Positions 12,999 through 14,316 of a stretch of DNA of 14,316 nt are shown piece by piece. The position numbers and the translations under genes were made by a program. Numbering within the stretch: position 1 is the stretch's first letter; each line of letters begins with the position of its first letter. Origin of the DNA: an uncultured Cloacibacillus sp. (GTDB lineage Bacteria > Synergistota > Synergistia > Synergistales > Synergistaceae); contig CAKSWL010000029.1 of NCBI GenBank assembly GCA_934511335.1, positions 1 through 14,316 on the forward strand, written 5' to 3'. A model generated the notes under the pieces. The model was not told the origin of the DNA and searched no databases. It saw only the letters and a program-made list of their open reading frames with translations.

Positions 12999-14316
12999 TT
13001 GAACAATGCAAAAGGCTTTCGCGCTATTTTAGCGGTATTGATGGTTTTCCTCTTTCCCGCGCTTTCTTGCGCCGCGGGAAAGATAGATATCGGCAAGATC
13101 CGCGGACCGAAGATAGAGGAGCTGGCGATGCTGATCGTCACCAACCCCGACGCGCAGATTCTAGCCGCCGAGGCGGGAGAGCTCGACATCGTAAGCGATA
13201 TCGCGCGCCCCTCGGACATCGACCGCCTCAGTACGAATAAAGACCTGCGGATGTCGCTCGCGCGCGGCATGCACGCCTTTTTCCTGCTGCTCAACAACAA
13301 GACGGAGCCCTGGAAGGATAAGGACTTGCGCCGCGCCGTCGCAATGGCGATCGACCGGAACAGCATCGTCCGCATGATTTTTTCCGGCTACTGCGAGCCG
13401 ATCAACTCCTGGCTGCCGCCGGTATCGCCGTGGGCGCTGGCCAACAGCGCTGAGGACATTTACGATCCCGCCGCCGCGCGGGAGCTGCTGAAGAAAAAGG
13501 GTTACAGCTGGGATCTCGCGGGGATGCTGGTCGCCCCCGACGGCAGGAAGTTCCCCCCGATGAAGCTGCTGACGCCGCTTGCCCGCGTCGCGCCGACGAC
13601 GGCGGAGCTCGCAGAGCTGATCGCCGACTCGCTAAAAGCGGTGGGCTTCCCCGTGGAGGTGGACCCCCTCGATTTTTCGACGATGATTTCACGGCTCGAC
13701 CGCAAGGACTATTCGCTGGCGGTGCTCGCCTGGAGCATGGGGCGCAACCCCGACTCCCTCTATTCTTTCTATCACAGCGAAATGGACGTCGAAGGCGGCT
13801 ACAACATGACGGGCATCAGGGAGGCGCGGCTGGACAAGGCGCTCGCTGCGCTGCGCTACGCGCCGGACAGGGGCGCCGCCGAAAGGGCCTCCAAAGAGGC
13901 GCAGCGCCTGCTGCTCGAGCTGATGCCCTCCGTGCCGATATACAGCCGTATATCCGTCGCGGCGATCTCCGCCAAATGGAAGAACGTCTTCACGACGGAC
14001 AAGACGACGGCGGACAACATCTGGACGCTGCTCACCGCGGAACCGCGGGACGGCAGGATGCGTCCGCTGGCGATGCTGCTGCCGGAGGAGCCGCGCAACC
14101 TCAACCCCTTCACCGCCTCCTCGGCCTACTCGTGGCAGGTGCTCGGCTTGATTTACGAATCGATGCTCTCGACCGACCCCTATACGCTGGAAAACATGCC
14201 GGGGCTCGCCGCCTCGTGGGAGGTCCGCACGGCGGGCGAGGGCGAGGCGCGCCACACGGAGCTGACCTTCAAAATCAAACGCGGCCTCCGCTGGAACGAC
14301 GGCAGCCCGCTTACGG
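12999..14316 (+). CDS. Family-5 (Dpp/Opp-type) ABC solute-binding protein with reordered halves, truncated by window end
   Basis: This frame is open for 439 codons to the window edge. It encodes an exported binding protein of the family-5 type that delivers peptides or similar solutes to an ABC importer. An N-terminal signal peptide is evident (NAKGFRAILAVLMVFLFPALSCAAG), with a relaxed lipobox-like ALSC. Residues about 30-345 resemble the C-terminal half of the family: AAEAGELDIVSDIARPSDI, FFLLLNNKTEPW, DLRRAVAMAIDRNSIVRMIF, DPAAARELLKKKGYSW and ending DNIWTLLTAEP. From about residue 353 the pattern switches to the N-terminal half: PEEPRNLNPFTASSAYSWQV, LIYESMLSTDPYTLENMPGL, AASWEV, FKIKRGLRWNDGSPLT. 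The order is thus C-half then N-half. The start is uncertain: TTG at 12999 gives a complete signal peptide but lies 17 bases from GGAAGGAG (12974-12981). An ATG at 13041 would lose the charged N-terminus. Translation may be coupled to the regulator stop 11 bases upstream. Confidence 0.8.
   Translation, partial: MNNAKGFRAILAVLMVFLFPALSCAAGKIDIGKIRGPKIEELAMLIVTNPDAQILAAEAGELDIVSDIARPSDIDRLSTNKDLRMSLARGMHAFFLLLNNKTEPWKDKDLRRAVAMAIDRNSIVRMIFSGYCEPINSWLPPVSPWALANSAEDIYDPAAARELLKKKGYSWDLAGMLVAPDGRKFPPMKLLTPLARVAPTTAELAELIADSLKAVGFPVEVDPLDFSTMISRLDRKDYSLAVLAWSMGRNPDSLYSFYHSEMDVEGGYNMTGIREARLDKALAALRYAPDRGAAERASKEAQRLLLELMPSVPIYSRISVAAISAKWKNVFTTDKTTADNIWTLLTAEPRDGRMRPLAMLLPEEPRNLNPFTASSAYSWQVLGLIYESMLSTDPYTLENMPGLAASWEVRTAGEGEARHTELTFKIKRGLRWNDGSPLT

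Noticed and set aside
13689..14255. Minus-strand open frame of 188 residues near the window end
   Set aside because: Antisense to the clear family-5 binding-protein coding frame; arginine-rich composition typical of shadows.
1..14316. CRISPR arrays, tRNA or rRNA genes, insertion sequences
   Set aside because: I saw no regularly spaced direct repeats, cloverleaf-type or rRNA-like stretches, transposase frames or terminal inverted repeats with target duplications.

Overview
The window most resembles the genome of an anaerobic, amino-acid-fermenting bacterium with GC-rich coding DNA, plausibly Synergistota (a Cloacibacillus- or Synergistes-like lineage). This placement is inferred from gene content: a selenocysteine-dependent Grd reductase component, a bifunctional AdhE, NuoE-like ferredoxin pieces and oligopeptide-type binding proteins. 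There is no rRNA marker to confirm it.

Region 1 (4-4231, minus strand) reads as one operon. Its order is the pyruvoyl-precursor subunit of a glycine/sarcosine/betaine reductase component B (GrdE/G/I type), then the selenoprotein subunit (GrdB/F/H type), then a BCCT-family betaine/choline/carnitine transporter. The selenoprotein gene is interrupted by an in-frame UGA at 1866-1868. It lies in a UxxCxxC motif and is followed at the right distance by a small hairpin that fits a bacterial SECIS element, so 1599-2909 is one gene of 436 residues. With the transporter, this suggests uptake of a methylated amine (betaine most likely) and its reductive cleavage to an acyl-enzyme intermediate and trimethylamine. 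The shared components GrdA, GrdC/D and thioredoxin must be encoded elsewhere.

Region 2 (4232-6443): a divergent intergenic region, then phosphoglucomutase (pgm) on the plus strand. A 15-bp inverted repeat sits immediately before the pgm ribosome binding site. A 367-bp non-coding stretch follows pgm, with two hairpins and a 28-bp AT-rich near-palindrome.

Region 3 (6444-10086, plus): adhE (acetaldehyde/alcohol dehydrogenase), a small APH/choline-kinase-fold phosphotransferase and an 81-residue thioredoxin-like [2Fe-2S] ferredoxin are closely spaced and probably co-transcribed. A very GC-rich hairpin follows.

Region 4 (10218-12234, plus): a good sigma70-type promoter leads into a two-gene unit with an 8-base overlap. 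It encodes a CofE-like (F420-0:gamma-glutamyl ligase family) protein and an acyl-ACP thioesterase, and ends at a textbook intrinsic terminator.

Region 5 (12300-14316, plus): a near-consensus promoter with a CAACCGGTTG palindrome at the predicted start point drives a LacI-family regulator. That regulator is only 193 residues long and appears to lack the middle of its effector domain. Behind it is a secreted family-5 (Dpp/Opp-type) solute-binding protein that runs off the window. Its parts are in an unexpected order: signal peptide, C-terminal-half-like region, then N-terminal-half-like region. This looks circularly permuted or tandemly fused, and it is the most unusual observation here.
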